This document shows, one piece after another, positions 1 through 12,203 of a stretch of 64,000 bases of DNA. Every line of letters starts with the position of its first letter. The first letter of the stretch is position 1. Origin of the DNA: Klebsormidium nitens. Its lineage: Eukaryota > Streptophyta > Klebsormidiophyceae > Klebsormidiales > Klebsormidiaceae. Both the position numbers and the translations under genes were made by a program. Where the stretch lies: assembly GCA_000708835.1 (NCBI GenBank), contig DF237339.1:22922-86921 (forward strand), read 5' to 3'. A model generated the notes under the pieces. The model did not search any database, was not told the DNA's origin, and saw only the letters and a program-made list of their open reading frames with translations.

Positions 1-3000
1 GCAGTCTGGCGCGGAGGCGCCAACGTCCGGAAGAGGGCCTTCTGATGGAAAAGCGGGCGGAGGGGATTCGAGCAGCGCCCACGTGATCGAGCAGTGGCAG
101 GCCGTGCGGAACCAGGAAGGGGGGGGTCCGGAGCCGGGCGTTTCCGGGGGGGGGATCGACGAAGATAACCAGAAGCTGCGGTTCATGGAAGGGTACATTA
201 AGAACTCGTCGAGCATCATGCAGCAGCGAATGAGAAACTGGGAGAGCGAGAATCAGGAGAAATTGCAAGGGGGCGAGGGGCGCGGAGGTGGCGGGGAAAG
301 CGAGGGCGGGTTTGGGGCTGCAAACGGGGGCCTGGAGGCGCAAGCGGGGATTCCGGTGTACAGCGTTCCGCTCCTCGACCGGCGGCCGGGGTCTCGGTCG
401 AGCTCGCCCCCTCCGGCCGACCCGCAGGTCAGTGCTGCTCTGCCCTAACGGTCATCATCCGAGTGTCTTCTTCATATCTAGCCCGTTCTATGTTGTTGCC
501 TTCTACTTGACTTGTTGGAACATACCTGGCTTTCTTGGGACCAGGATCAAGTTTTACCTTTTGAAGATTTGCCGCTCAGGATACGGATGCGGCAATAGTT
601 GGGGCATACGGTCATAGTAACGAGCTCTGCTGGTTAGCATTTCCGACCGGTTCTTTTCTGTCAGCAACCCTTTCAAGCTTCGGTTTAGATCGTTTCTATG
701 CATTTTCAAGTTCTACTTCTCGTCTCCTAGGAGCCCCGCACATTTCCTTTGCCATCAGTCTCTGGCTGCCTTTGACAGCCCCTGCTTGCTCCCCAAGAAA
801 CCGCAAAGCCCTAAAACAACCCCTTAAGCTCTAAAAGAAGCCCTTAAACAAGTCGTAAACCCGCCCTCTCGCACTTTCCCCAGGGTCCTCGCACCGTCCC
901 CGTGAACGCCGACTGGGGCCTCGTCTTTGGCGTCCGGGGCAGTTCCCCGACCGCCTCCATCGCACACTACCACAAAAACCCGCAGACCCCGAACTTTCCC
1001 CCAAACAGCGATGCTAGCTGGGCTTCGATGGCGACCGCGCACTCGTCGATGCGCGCCTCGCAACACCTGCAGCGGTCAGCGATCGTGGCGGGACAGGCGC
1101 CGCCGTTTGGGGGTGTGCCGCATCCAGGGTACGGAGAGGGGGGGTAAGCGCTCTGCTCTTTCTTTGGGAGTCTTCTTCGTCAGTAGTGGATTCGTTGCGG
1201 TCCGTCCAGAAATGCTGCTTATTCGATGAGCAGATGCTCTTGATTTTGTTTGCAGAAATTCGCTTTGTAGACGTTGAAGAGTCTGCATGACGTTCCTAGG
1301 ATCCCTTATAATTCGCTGCTATGGCACTCTTTTGCAAGGGACCGTTAGGTGCTTTTAGAGCCTCCCCTCTCTTTTACTTCGCGCAATTGTTACTTGTGAT
1401 GGTCCCTTCTTAAGATTCGAAGCACAATGTAATCTTGAAGCTTATGCAGGGTGAACCCTCACCGACGTCCTGGTATGTAGAGGCGTATAGAGAAAAGGGA
1501 AGTAGAAAAGAACAGAAGAGGTAGGAAAGAGGGTCTACAACTGATTAGTTTGAGGAGCGCGTTCAATTCTCTGACGACCTAGCCATTGCTCCGCCTTCAA
1601 GTTTACTATGTCAATTCCAAGCCCTAGACCGAAACACAGACTTCGAACCCCATGCCTGACACTAAACCTCAACGCTGTTTCCCTTTTTCCCAGGCCCGTT
1701 CAGACCGCCCGCGCTCCACCTTTCCCCTCCCCCGACCAGCCGTCAAAAATTGCCCCCCCGGCCACCAAACCCGACGCTGATAGTTCCGACCCGCTGTCTT
1801 CCCTCCTCGACTTCTCCCAGCCGTCCGATGGCGCCACGTGGCGCCCCAAGGGCGTCCTGATTTCACATCTGCAGGAGCACACAAAGGCGATCAATCAATT
1901 GGCGGTCGCCCGAGATAACGTTTTCTTTGCGAGCGGGTCGGATGACGGGACCGTTCGCATCTGGGACTGTCGGAGGCTGGAGCGTGACGTGTCATTCCGG
2001 AGTAAGCTGACGTATGATACGGGTGGGGGGAGAGTTACTGGGGTGGAGATGCTGGACGGGTATGACGTGGCGGCGGCAACAAGCGGGGGCAGCATCCACG
2101 TGGCAAGGTGAGCCGGTCGGAAGGATTATGACGTCAGTGTCCCGAGCAGAAGGCTTGTCCTCGCAATATTTTGCTTCAAAGTTGCTGATGTTGTCGAACA
2201 TAGAAGTATGAACGATGAAAAGTTTTGCCTTCTTGACGAAGCGAGGCGCAAGCTGGTTAGTTCTCGCCGAATGGGCTAATCTCTCGTGCTTAAATATGCA
2301 GTGTAATACCCACTTGATAGTCACTACACGAGATGACTTTTGGATAGTCACCTGCGCACTCTATTCATGAAAGCTATTGCATGTTGCATTTTGAACCCCC
2401 ATTGTTCGTGTTTCGTACTCACCGTCCAGCTCTCGCTTTCTACCCCAGAGTCGACTACATGCCCAAGCGCCCCGGCACCGAGCGCGAGCGCGCCACGTAC
2501 GCAGGCTTCGCGGACGTCCGAAAGGTCTCTCCCGACGAGGGGTCCGTCATCTCACTCCACCGCTTCGACCCAGAAAACGGAACCGGCGACCCCGCACGTC
2601 TAGTTTTCAGCACGCAGCGGGGGGGCATTCACCTGTGGGACTTGCGAGTGGGTAAGGCGGCGTGGGTGATGAGAGGGGACGCGAAGCACGGACTGCTCAC
2701 GGCAACGGCCCTGGACGAGACACGTGGCCAGTGGATGGTCAGCGCGACAGCCCGCGGAGTGCTCACGGTGAGTTGCCGCGACTTGGGTGAGACTTAGCAA
2801 AGCAGTCGCTTTCAATGCTTTCGTTTGACCCAGGTTTTGCGATGACGCTGGTTGACACCTCGCAAGAGGCGAAGGTGTGCCCCTTCATCCTTCATCCTGC
2901 CCGTGACAATATACTTGTTCTTGCGTGACGTTTTCGCGTACAAAATTCGACTCTCCTTTCAGTGGCGGAAGACGCACTTTTGCTATCCCTGTTTCCACTT

Positions 3001-4350
3001 CTAAGCTTCTCAAAATTCCATCCCAACATCACAGCGTCGTCATTCGTCTGCTGACGTCATCCCCCTAGCGTCACCTGCTGACGTCATCCCGTGCGCTTCC
3101 CTACAGTTATGGGACCTCCGCTTCCAAATCCCGGTGCACTCGTGGCAGCATCCGCTGGCGTGCCCCATCGAAGCCCTCGCCCCAGTCCTCCCCGGGTTTG
3201 CTCCCCAAATCCTAAACCCCGACGAAACCCAAACCCGCCCAAACCCCTCCGTGCGCCCACTTATATACGTCGCCGCCGGCCAGAACGAAGTCTCGCTGTG
3301 GAACGCGGAGGACAAGTCGTGCTGCCACGTGTTCAGGGTGCCCCAGGAGGGACACGTGTCGGCACCTCCTGCGGCGCTGGCCGCCCCCCAAGGGAATCTG
3401 AAGCTTCCGGGGGGTAACAGGAGGGCAGCCGTGCAGCCCCCCCGGCCGATGAGTGTGGCGTCGCTTTTCTGCGTGGAGGAGCTACGGGTGCCTCCGCTAA
3501 GGTGAGACTTGGAATGTCTTGCGATTTTCAAGGTTGACGTCATGCGTGGGCTTCTGAGAATACGCAATATTGCTCTCGGGGCTTGGACGGTCCAAGCTCC
3601 GGGAGGCTCGTGGACTTGGCGTACAAGCTGGACGCGCTTGCAGGATTCAATGACTTTGCTGATCACATCTTTGATGCACAGCCAATCATTCCCAAATTAC
3701 CGTGGAAGGTTCCGCTACACGAGATACTAAGTCGTACAAACGAGAAACCGTTGCCACTCGGGTTAAGGCCGTATCATCCATCAGGCCAGATCTCGAACAT
3801 CCTCGAGGGGTTGCACGAATGCAGCTACATCCTTGCATCATCTCTGCTCGCAACCTTTTTCCAGAGCAAACCGTCGACTGTGATTTTCATTCTTACCAAA
3901 AACGGGCTTTTCTGATGCAGGTTACCTGGCGCGCGCGCGCTGCTCCCTCTGTTTGGCGGCTCGGCCCTTCTCACTGCCGGCACCGACTGCCGCATCCGTC
4001 ACTGGGACCGCATCCACGCCGACGGAAACTTCATCGTTGCGGGACCAACTCTCCGATCGAACGGTCAGCAGCTGCCGCAGCCCCGGGTCGAGACACGTGT
4101 CATCTCAGGCGTCCGAGTCACGCAAGAGCTGCCGCAGCCAGTGGAAGAAAAAAGTGCGGCGGCCGGGTCCCCAGAAGCTGCGCCCAGCGGTAAAACAAGT
4201 GGGCAGAACCCGAACGTTCTGACGGCTGCCGCCGTAGCGGACAGTGCGGGGTGTCATAGGGACGCCATTTTGGCGCTGGCTGGGGCGCAAACCAGCCAGA
4301 AGATTCTTATCTCTGCCAGCAGGGACGGCGTGATCAAGGTATGGAAGTAA
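1..4350 (+). CDS. VPS15: VPS15 / PIK3R4 (PI3-kinase regulatory subunit), C-terminal WD40 half, partial
   Basis: This is the WD40 part of VPS15, the pseudokinase scaffold that holds the class III PI3-kinase VPS34 on endosomal and autophagic membranes. The 5' end lies outside the window. Exons are <1-427, 884-1143, 1694-2107, 2449-2767, 3107-3501 and 3921-4350; all junctions are GT-AG and every phase agrees, ending at TAA 4348-4350. Visible signatures are a linker reading KGVLISHLQEHTKAINQLAV, then the WD blades GSDDGTVRIWDCRRLERDVS, STQRGGIHLWDLRVGKA, TAGTDCRIRHWD and the terminal SASRDGVIKVWK. The order and the ending on the last blade match plant and animal VPS15. Long Pro/Gly-rich inserts separate the blades (first two exons and around 4020-4230). 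The N-terminal kinase and HEAT regions are not in view. The identity is firm; exact exon ends are inferred by hand. Confidence 0.9.
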
Positions 4351-5806
4351 GCAAGACGGGTGACAGGTTTATTATATGCACGGCGATACTTTCACATGTA
4401 CAAAATATGAACACGAGTCGCTCTGCATTCGTACGTTGACAGGGCAAGAATGTTGTGGCAAGGTTTTGTCTCTTGCCGCCTTGCTCTTTGTCCTTCGAAG
4501 GTCCAAGATTCTCGTGAATGTCGGCTAATCATGTTATTGTAGTTCAAGAAAGCATTTATCGTTGCACGTACGTCATCTATAATCTATTTGCTGGCTGCCG
4601 GCATGCATGTATAAAACGTGTCCATACAGAATCCTCGAAAGGCTATGAAAGGCGTCTCATGTCTACTGCGGCTCAAGCTTGATTGCATTCAATGTGTCTG
4701 CCTGCATGGTCGACATGCTAATTGAATAACACCAAGCCGCCAGCTATAGCATGACCCCCTCGTGCATGGCGCTCCAGGTCTTCAGCTCGCCCCCATGTCA
4801 AGTTTATTTGCTATATCTAGAGCATCGTCAACTTCTGCGCCGGCAATTTATCATGCGTTCCATGGCGTGTTATACCATGCCGCCATGGTGCGCTCATGCA
4901 GACGGTGCGCCGCATGCAGCCACGCGGCGGGCAGTCCGCCCCTGGGCGGAGATCATGTAAGGCGTGCCAGCACTTGTTATATACGGCCGGCGCATGGCCA
5001 TGCGCGTATGATTCTAATGCACAAGAAAGATGCACTTTCATGTTATATACTACCATATGGATGGCAATGATGCCGGCGACCGGACTGCGCCGCAGCTGCA
5101 TAATCCAATCTAATTAAGTGCCAACATACTTATACCTGCGCTGTACGTATCCATGCATATTGCGGCTGGCCCTGATGGAAGCTCGCATTGGATGCACTGC
5201 ATGGCTAGTGGCGAAATTCCATTAAGCATCGTATGGCTTGACTCGAGAATCGAGAACGGGAAGTAACAGTAACAATATCTCAAACTCAAACGACATCTCA
5301 TCAGGTATTTGGTTAGCCTACGCAGCACTTTCATCGGTAAATAAAGTGTTCAACTGTAGCCCAAATCTGAGCTCTGCTAAACTCTACAGACTGCTAGCTC
5401 TTGCCTCTAGCTTCCGAGCCCACTAATCGAACCAGCAGTTCCACTATCGTGTAGACCTCCCAGTTGGGACAGGTTCCGTCCAAATCGACCCCTGTCGTTT
5501 CCATCTCTGAGCCTGCCAGATTTAGTGCTGTCTTACTTCCGAAGGCCACGACAGCCCATACTACGAACTGAACCGTGTAGAGATACCTTGATATCATCTG
5601 CTGAAGACACGACCTGTACAGAAACCTCTACTCGATAGCCAAACTATCACCTACAAGTGCCGAGCTTAGCATCTACAAGAGGCGACCGCTGCTCGCTCCG
5701 GAACTATCTACACGTTGTCCACCCTTCCTACTGCCGTCACTCCTAGCTTATTCTTCAGCACCCGGCTAGACTAGCTCTACTCATCTTCATCACCATACAC
5801 TTCCGT
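4351..5806. other. Convergent intergenic gap 1 (VPS15 3' / tafazzin-like 3')
   Basis: No coding region is supported here; all open frames are short and look random. From about 4560 to 5240 the composition changes: TATATA-like runs and many CATGCATG/GCATGC and CCATGG palindromes. The longest is the perfect 16-base palindrome GCGCATGGCCATGCGC at 4990-5005. An ACCATG/CATGGT inverted pair lies near 4873-4888. The stretch 5400-5806 is probably 3' UTR of the minus-strand gene. Confidence 0.6.
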
Positions 5807-8800
5807 TTACCGCATACTCGACCCAAAGTGATCATTCACCCGCGCGCTCAACCCCCCGATCTGCGTCCGCAGCCCCTCGTACCGCGGCTCATTCTTCAGC
5901 TCCCGCATAAATGACCGCACTCGCCCGACCTTTGCTCCCGACTGGACGTCCCTCCAGCCCCGGTCTCTCCGCCACCCCTCGGGGACCATTTCCCGCCCCC
6001 TCTCCCGGGCTTTGAACAGCGCCTGGGCCGCAAAACCGACCATGCTCTGCGGAACCTGCTCCGCGCCCAGAAGACTCGCCGCCAGCGCGCGGCTGCTCGC
6101 GCTCTCCTCGTCAAGCGCCGTCCACCCCGCGTACGAGTCCACCGGCTCCTCTGAGCTTCCGTTTCCGTTTCCGCTTCCGTTTCCATTTCCGGCCCGTTCC
6201 GGCACCGCCTTCGCCCGTTTACCAAACACGGTCTCGGCGTCCTCGAACCGGTACACGGGAGGCCCTGTCTCCGCACCGGAAGCAGCTCTCTCCTGCTGCA
6301 GCACCCGCAGTTCCTCCGCGCGCCTGTCCCGCAACAAGGCCTTCTGCAGCTTCACCAGGTTCGTGTCTTCGTCCCAGTCCACGATATCAACTAGATCGGG
6401 GCCAATCGCCTCCAACTCCGAGCGGATCGCAGCGCTCTCGGCAGCCGTTGCTTCCAGCTGTGCTTTCAGCGCAACTAGAACGACGCCCACCCGTGCGGCA
6501 ATTGCATCGTAAAGCTGGGTCTGCGAGGCGCCGGCGTCGGCGGCAGCGGCGATGAGGTCATCAACCGGGATGGGGTCTCCGACCAGGACCGCAATCTGCA
6601 GAGAAAGAGAACGGATGTTTGAGTTCGCTCCCAGCTGTCTACATAACAATTTGAGAAGCTGTGGTGACGAAATTCGATTCAGACAAGGACAACATCGTAC
6701 TCTCCTACAAGACCTTGTACCGCCTCGACAAGGACAATTTCGCGCCCTTTCTCCATATCGAGAAGCTACCAGATTGAAGCACCCCTACACAAGACGTAGA
6801 TTGACGGAATGAGAAAAGTGAGATAGAACCACCCCTACACAAGACGTAGATTGACGGAATGAGAAAAGTGAGATAGAACCACCCCTACACAAGACGCAGA
6901 TTGACGGAAAAAGAGACAAGGAAGCGAGACAGAAACGCTCCACAACCGTCCTTTTTCCAACACTTACAGGTTGGAAGCATACCCCACATTCCTCCACGCT
7001 TCAAAAGCTACACGTCCCTCACACATGTAACCAAGCAGAACGGTGACATGCCCTGCAAAAAGATATCCACTCACGTTGTTGCCTCCCGAGATCATCTTGG
7101 CCCCCCGAGGGATCACCCCGGCCATCCCGAGGTGCACAAACGGCAGCACAACCGGGGGCTCCCGGGCCTCTGCTACCAGCCTCCCCACCCCCCTCTTGAT
7201 CGGCTGGATGGTCTTCCCCCCATCCCGAGAGCGACTGCCCTCCGGAAAAAGGTGGACCCATTCGCCCCGGTCAAGTTTGGCGAGGGCGCTCTCCATTCCC
7301 TGGATATACAAATTGCTGTCAAATTCCAGCGTTAACTCGAGTTTTAGCTGCCCTATTTCCAAAAATATTGCAACTGTGCAAAAGTGAATTACCTTGCTAC
7401 TGAGATGAAGACTGGAATGCAGACGCTCCGCAAGCATACTCGAAGTTCAAGCTAGATAGAATACCAGCGATGTTCAGGGACATAGTACAGAATCCACTTT
7501 AAAATCCTCTCAAAGCCTCAACACTTTGAACAACTTTACACCTGTGTCAAGGAGTGCAACATCCCGCACTTGCTCACCTTCTGCTCAAGGCCCGCCCCCC
7601 GCTCCACCGGGAGCACCTTCACCGCCCGGAAGAACGCCGACATGGCGGGGTTCTTGAAGCAACGATCGGATGCACACAACGTCCATCGCATGGGGTGCGC
7701 ATCTAGGATGAGGCGCTGCGGAACGACGGCTGCGAGAACTAGAGGGTCGTCCATTGCTGCCACGTGGTTGCAAACAGTGACTAGTGCGGTTCCGGGGGGG
7801 CGTTCGCGGATGGCCTGTGCCAGCGTCTCTGCGCCGTAGATCTGTGGCGGGAAAGGGTAGAAGAAAATGAGCCGGATTGTGGGGCAAGCCGGGTCAGGAG
7901 AAGCCTTTGAGATCTCATTTGAATCGGAAAGAGTTCAACTCAGGGCCTAGCAATGGCCTAAAGTGCTTCCCTAGGCTGGGATGCTCACTTCCGAAGTATC
8001 TTGACCAGGCAGCAATTTGACAGGCAAATTCTGAAGGCAATGTAGAAGCGGCACCGCATCAGAACTCAAGCTGAGCAAAGCATCACGTCTTGACATTACG
8101 GTGATCGGACTATACATGATCGAGCTGCCAACAGCTGGCACCGCCAGCCTGCACTGTGACATGCCAGCATAGCATAATCCACTTGTAGGCTCAATTCTGT
8201 TTGCATATGCAATCTAAAACATCCCCAGTCTCAACGGTGATGTCACCTCAATTTGATTTCCCAACCTCAAGATGATGTTGCTTCAACTTCCAAAATGCAA
8301 CCAAAACCTGTACGCTTGGAACCATCATGAGACTCTGAGCCAAAAAGTGCTAACACCTCCATTGAAGCCCCCATGAAAGCAAAAAACCTCACCTCTGTGT
8401 TGTTGAACCCCAGCATGAACGCCTTGCTCAGAGTCGCCATGGTCGGAAGGACCACAGCCTGCAGGGCCTTCTGAACAAGCGAGGCATCCCCTTCCAGTTC
8501 TTCAATCTTCTGCCGCTTCTCCAAGACGCTACCTGTTGCTACATGCGGCAAGAAGTTGAGGTTGAGGTCACATCTAGGGCCTGACTAATGTAGAAGGGAT
8601 ATCAAGGTAAAGCCTGCTTTCAAACAGATTGTGTCCTTTGAGATCACTGATACAGACTGGCCACCTTCTTGCTTTTCTAAAGGACAAGGCTTGCTGGAAA
8701 AAGCAATGAGCTTGACAGATTGACATGGACCCATTGATTCTGAGACCTTTGAGAGGCAGCTGCAAATCAAATGACAGCAAGAAAGGCAACTCCTTTGATA

Positions 8801-9464
8801 GCAACTCCTTTGATACTTCTAATGATGCGCTAGTGGCACCATATGAAGCGCCTGAGCTAACAGGAGTCCAGATCCCTAGGAAGCTGATTCATGACCGACG
8901 TCTTAAAAAAGCTTATTCACCAGCTCCTGTACTGTCAAGGATGCAGAACCAAGAAGTACCATTACCTGGTAGCAAGTCTTTCTTCTCATTATCGTCCGCT
9001 TTTCCCTGGACACCACGCCTGATTGCCTCATACACCTCCAATACCTTCCCAGACACAGTCTCATCCACTTGCAGAGCTTCCGCATGAGCTGGCTCCTGAA
9101 GGGCCACACTCCCCCCTGCCGCTGCAACCGCAACTGCTAATGCCTTCCCCGCTTTCCTCCCCCCCTCTGAAGACCCCGCCGGCGCAGAATACCCCGCTCC
9201 AGAAAACTTCAACCAGGTAGACTGGGCCATTCTAGCAATCACGAGGTTGCCCTTGAACACCCGAGCTGCCACCAGCCCCGTTGCAACTGATGCGGCGTTT
9301 TTGGACGCTCTTTTGGGATCTGCTTTTCTCATCGATGCTCGGAAGCGGTCTCTGACACTGGTGCGGAATGTTTCTCTCACACGGCCCGTCATCTCATGGA
9401 AGCTCTGGGTGTAGCGGTCTTTGGCAGAGCTTAAAGCCGGAAGGCCCCTGTCTTCGGTGCCCAT
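5807..9464 (-). CDS. Tafazzin-like phospholipid/lysophospholipid acyltransferase (plant long form)
   Basis: This is a predicted membrane acyltransferase of the tafazzin/PlsC family, which remodels cardiolipin or lysophospholipids in mitochondrial membranes. Exons in transcript order are 9464-8966, 8532-8393, 7841-7578, 7299-7075 and 6595-5807, all GT-AG and in phase, giving about 638 residues. The catalytic H(X)4D motif is CNHVAAMDDP, with His about residue 239. Block II reads DRGEWVHLFPEGSRS at about 310-325, and the tafazzin-type block LDAHPMRWTLCASDRCF lies between them. The start MGTEDRG and a long C-terminal helical extension after LVGDPIPVDDL fit the longer plant tafazzin-like protein (Arabidopsis At3g05510 type, recalled from memory) rather than the short animal form. 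The first 166 residues are Ala-rich and could carry a targeting signal. It is convergent with VPS15 and divergent from the next gene, 756 bp away. Confidence 0.85.
6779..6911. repeat. Three-copy 50-bp tandem repeat in a tafazzin-like intron
   Basis: The unit, beginning ACCCCTACACAAGACG, recurs at 6781, 6831 and 6881 with almost no divergence. The third copy has one substitution (GTAGA to GCAGA) and then drifts after GACGGAA. The repeat sits wholly inside the last intron (7074-6596), so it does not affect the protein. Confidence 0.9.
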
Positions 9465-10220
9465 GATGACCTCAAACGCTGATGGCCCTAGTACCTGATT
9501 TCACCGCATGCTGATTCCCTTTCTTGTCACCACCCCATCTTACAGCGGTTGACGTGGATACGAGCAAGCTGAAGAGCTGCCTGGAAAGGGAGAGAGAAGG
9601 AAGAAGGCAATGTTGTCAATGTTGTGGAAAGTTCTCTGTTCAGACTCAGACTCGGAGGCTGACTCAAAGAAGTTGAGCACTAGGTCCAGGAGTGTTGATC
9701 ATTGATCAAGTGCGTGGAAGCTGATAACGGTGAAGCAGCTCCAAGGGCGACGCATCTGTACAGCTCCAGACTTGAGTGTCGCTGGAGTCCACGTGGATTC
9801 TGGATCTGACGTGGATCTTGGCGACATTTGTCTGAAGAGCGCCCTGCTGTTGTCGCCTATTGGCAAGCCTTCGAGAAGGTGTCGTACCATTACCGGGCTG
9901 CCAGCCGGCGAGACTTGCTAGGGTTCCGGCTCTGCTTTCGCATTCATGAGCATTGAGCTCCGGTTGTCGATGTGAGCACCCTAGTGACAATGACATCAAT
10001 GTCAGGATGAGCAGCTGAAACTTCTACTAGTTCTAGTATCCTAGTAGAAGTGATAGCCGGCATGCATTCAACTTCTGCCACTGGGGAGGTCTCTTCCATT
10101 GAAAACGTTTACCCGGTCGCAGAGCAAGAGGCGGTAGGTCCAGGTTGTTTCTTCGCAAGTGCACCATAGAGCTTCGTTGTGGCTGTCTTATCGCTAGAAC
10201 GCAATCACCGACGCGCAAAC
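9465..10220. promoter_or_regulatory. Divergent intergenic region, probably shared promoter
   Basis: The 756 bp between two head-to-head start codons must hold the 5' ends of the tafazzin-like gene and the small membrane-protein gene. I see no obvious TATA box. A short inverted pair, CTACTAGTTCTAG / CTAGTAG, lies at 10022-10046. No coding region is supported. Confidence 0.4.
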
Positions 10221-10944
10221 ATGAACCCAACACCCGTGTGGCTCTCGCAAAGCGCGGCAGCAATTTGGGCCTGGTTCGAGTCCAATGGGTTCTATGTCTT
10301 GGCCCTCTTACTCGCAATTGCAATTCTGTACCCGCGATTGAAACGCAGGGTCGAAGTTGCACGGTCAAAAGCAACAGATTATGGTGAGTTGAATGTTAAC
10401 AGGACGTCACTCCTGAATCTTTCTGGCAGGAAAGTGAAGGATACGAGGTCTTTGAAGCAGGTTTGACGATATGATGAACTTTCTCTTTTTCATGTCCAGT
10501 TTGTTTCTTCTTGAAGTTGAAAGCTGACCTTAGTGTGCTTCAGCAGGGGCCAACATCCACATTCGTGTCATTCCCTGCGACTGTCCTTCACATTGGACAT
10601 TCTTGCTTGTGCTGGAAAATGCCCCCCTTCCGACATATCCAGGGCTACTTTGAGCGGTGTTTTAATCTCGTTGCTCTCCTTGTCTCGAATCTCCGTCTTG
10701 ATGTTGCTTTGCTCCTCTGTGTCCAGCCGCAGAGAAGGTCCAAGAATTCGAAGAGCATCGGCGTGCGCGGATCAAGAAGCAACAAGAAGATCTGGACAGG
10801 GCCAAAGCAGAGCACTTACAAAGGAGGAAATTGGAAGCAGAAAGAGAGCGGGAGCAGCGGCTAGCCGAAATTAAGCAGAAAGCGAGAAGGTTGGGCGTGG
10901 ATCCATCCTTTCTGGGGAAAGGAGAGCGGCTCGATGGCTCGTGA
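10221..10944 (+). CDS. Small single-pass membrane coiled-coil protein, SelS/VIMP-like
   Basis: Two exons, 10221-10383 and 10727-10944, join in phase 1 through GT-AG and encode 126 residues. The start MNPTPVWLSQ is followed by a hydrophobic segment at about residues 20-36 (FYVLALLLAIAILYPRL). Basic residues then precede a highly charged helix (about 55-110) full of Lys, Arg, Glu and Gln. This is the layout of selenoprotein S/VIMP, a single-pass ER protein that recruits p97 in ERAD: short lumenal end, one membrane helix, cytosolic coiled coil. The tail ends FLGKGERLDGS. The stop is TGA, but the family's Gly-rich tail with penultimate selenocysteine is absent, and translation past TGA runs about 27 codons without that motif. 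It could equally be an unrelated membrane coiled-coil protein. The gene model is firm; the family call is tentative. Confidence 0.6.
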
Positions 10945-12203
10945 CGCACTTCTATGGAGTTTTTCTCTCACATAGACACGGGGGTCGGGATTATCACAGC
11001 GTATGGGTCATCGGTGGAGGGGTGAGCAGACCACTTCTCCTGTGAGATATGTTTGCCTGTCTTGTTGGGCTGACAAAGAAGACGCTCGTTTCTCAGAACC
11101 ATGTTCGTTCCTTTGTTTGCTAACAAGATGCGTCTCGAAGTTGCAGATTTTGGCAGTGTCTTTCATACAACATTTGTGCATGGAATTGGAGATTACCTTT
11201 TTGAAAGGCACAGCCATCGTTTGACCAACATGACCATTGTTTAGTCATTGTTCGGATCAAAATGCAAAACCTGAAAGTTAATTTCCTTGTTGCAGGCACA
11301 GCTGAGAAAGCGACTGTTTGGGTTGCCAATAAGAGCTTCCGGTGGAAAGTTCTTTCAGTCTTTCCATGCATAAGTATAACGTTCTAAGACCCACAAAGAG
11401 TTTGTACAACGAGTCAATTAGAATTGAAGACATTTGTCATAAGGTATGTACGAGTCGACTTTGGTATTTAAAAACTAGTTTGATCTTTCGATGGGCGCGG
11501 TGTCGGTGATCATTCCGTACTTCCGCCATGCCCAGCATCAAAGTGTTAACCACTGAGAAGTACTGGTGCACAATGTTTTGCATGTAAGCACTCATGGTAG
11601 AAGCATGTGTGCGGTTGCAGCAAAGATGGGTCTCTAGCCGATACGCATGCATCGTTCTTGAGTCGATTGTTATCTGCTGTTGCCCTACCATGTAATTTGT
11701 CCTATTGACAGTCTCTATATATACTTAGGGTTTTTTGTGGGACCTTCCATCATGTGAAAGGTCATGCATGCATGCAAAAGCAATTTTGCAATCGCACGCC
11801 TCCGCCCGGGCGCAAACTATATAGTGTGGCCACCACGAACCTTATAATGATCGGACAACATGAAAAATATATGTTAAAGCAAGGTACGTGTGATCGCGTC
11901 ATATGCCTTCGACAGTTCATGGGTGCACAATCCTTAGAAAGTGTGCATGCAAGCCAGCTAGGTCCGACAGATTGCAGGACAACCACAGGGACTGCAAGCA
12001 TATACAACAATCGTCATACGCTGATATTGGCTGCGTCAGGTCAAGCGACATCGATCAAAGTCACGTGTACATAAGAAACACTCATGGCACTGGTTTCGCC
12101 TTTGCAACGGCTCATGACTAAGCAGGCCTCGCACTTCATACAACAATGATATTGTAGTATCAAATCGGTCAGAGTCTTCTGGAGTCCATGAAAAATGTGA
12201 AAA
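10945..12203. other. Convergent intergenic gap 2
   Basis: The gap lies between the 3' ends of the small membrane-protein gene and TMEM208. No coding region is supported. About 11700-12130 is an island with TATATATA near 11717, the perfect palindrome TGCATGCATGCA at 11765-11776, a second TATATA run near 11819 and further GTACGT/GCATGC motifs. The rest is ordinary AT-richer spacer or UTR. Confidence 0.55.

Noticed and set aside
3040-3666. 208-codon minus-strand frame over VPS15
   Set aside because: It is antisense to WD40 coding sequence and crosses intron boundaries of the real gene; no family features.
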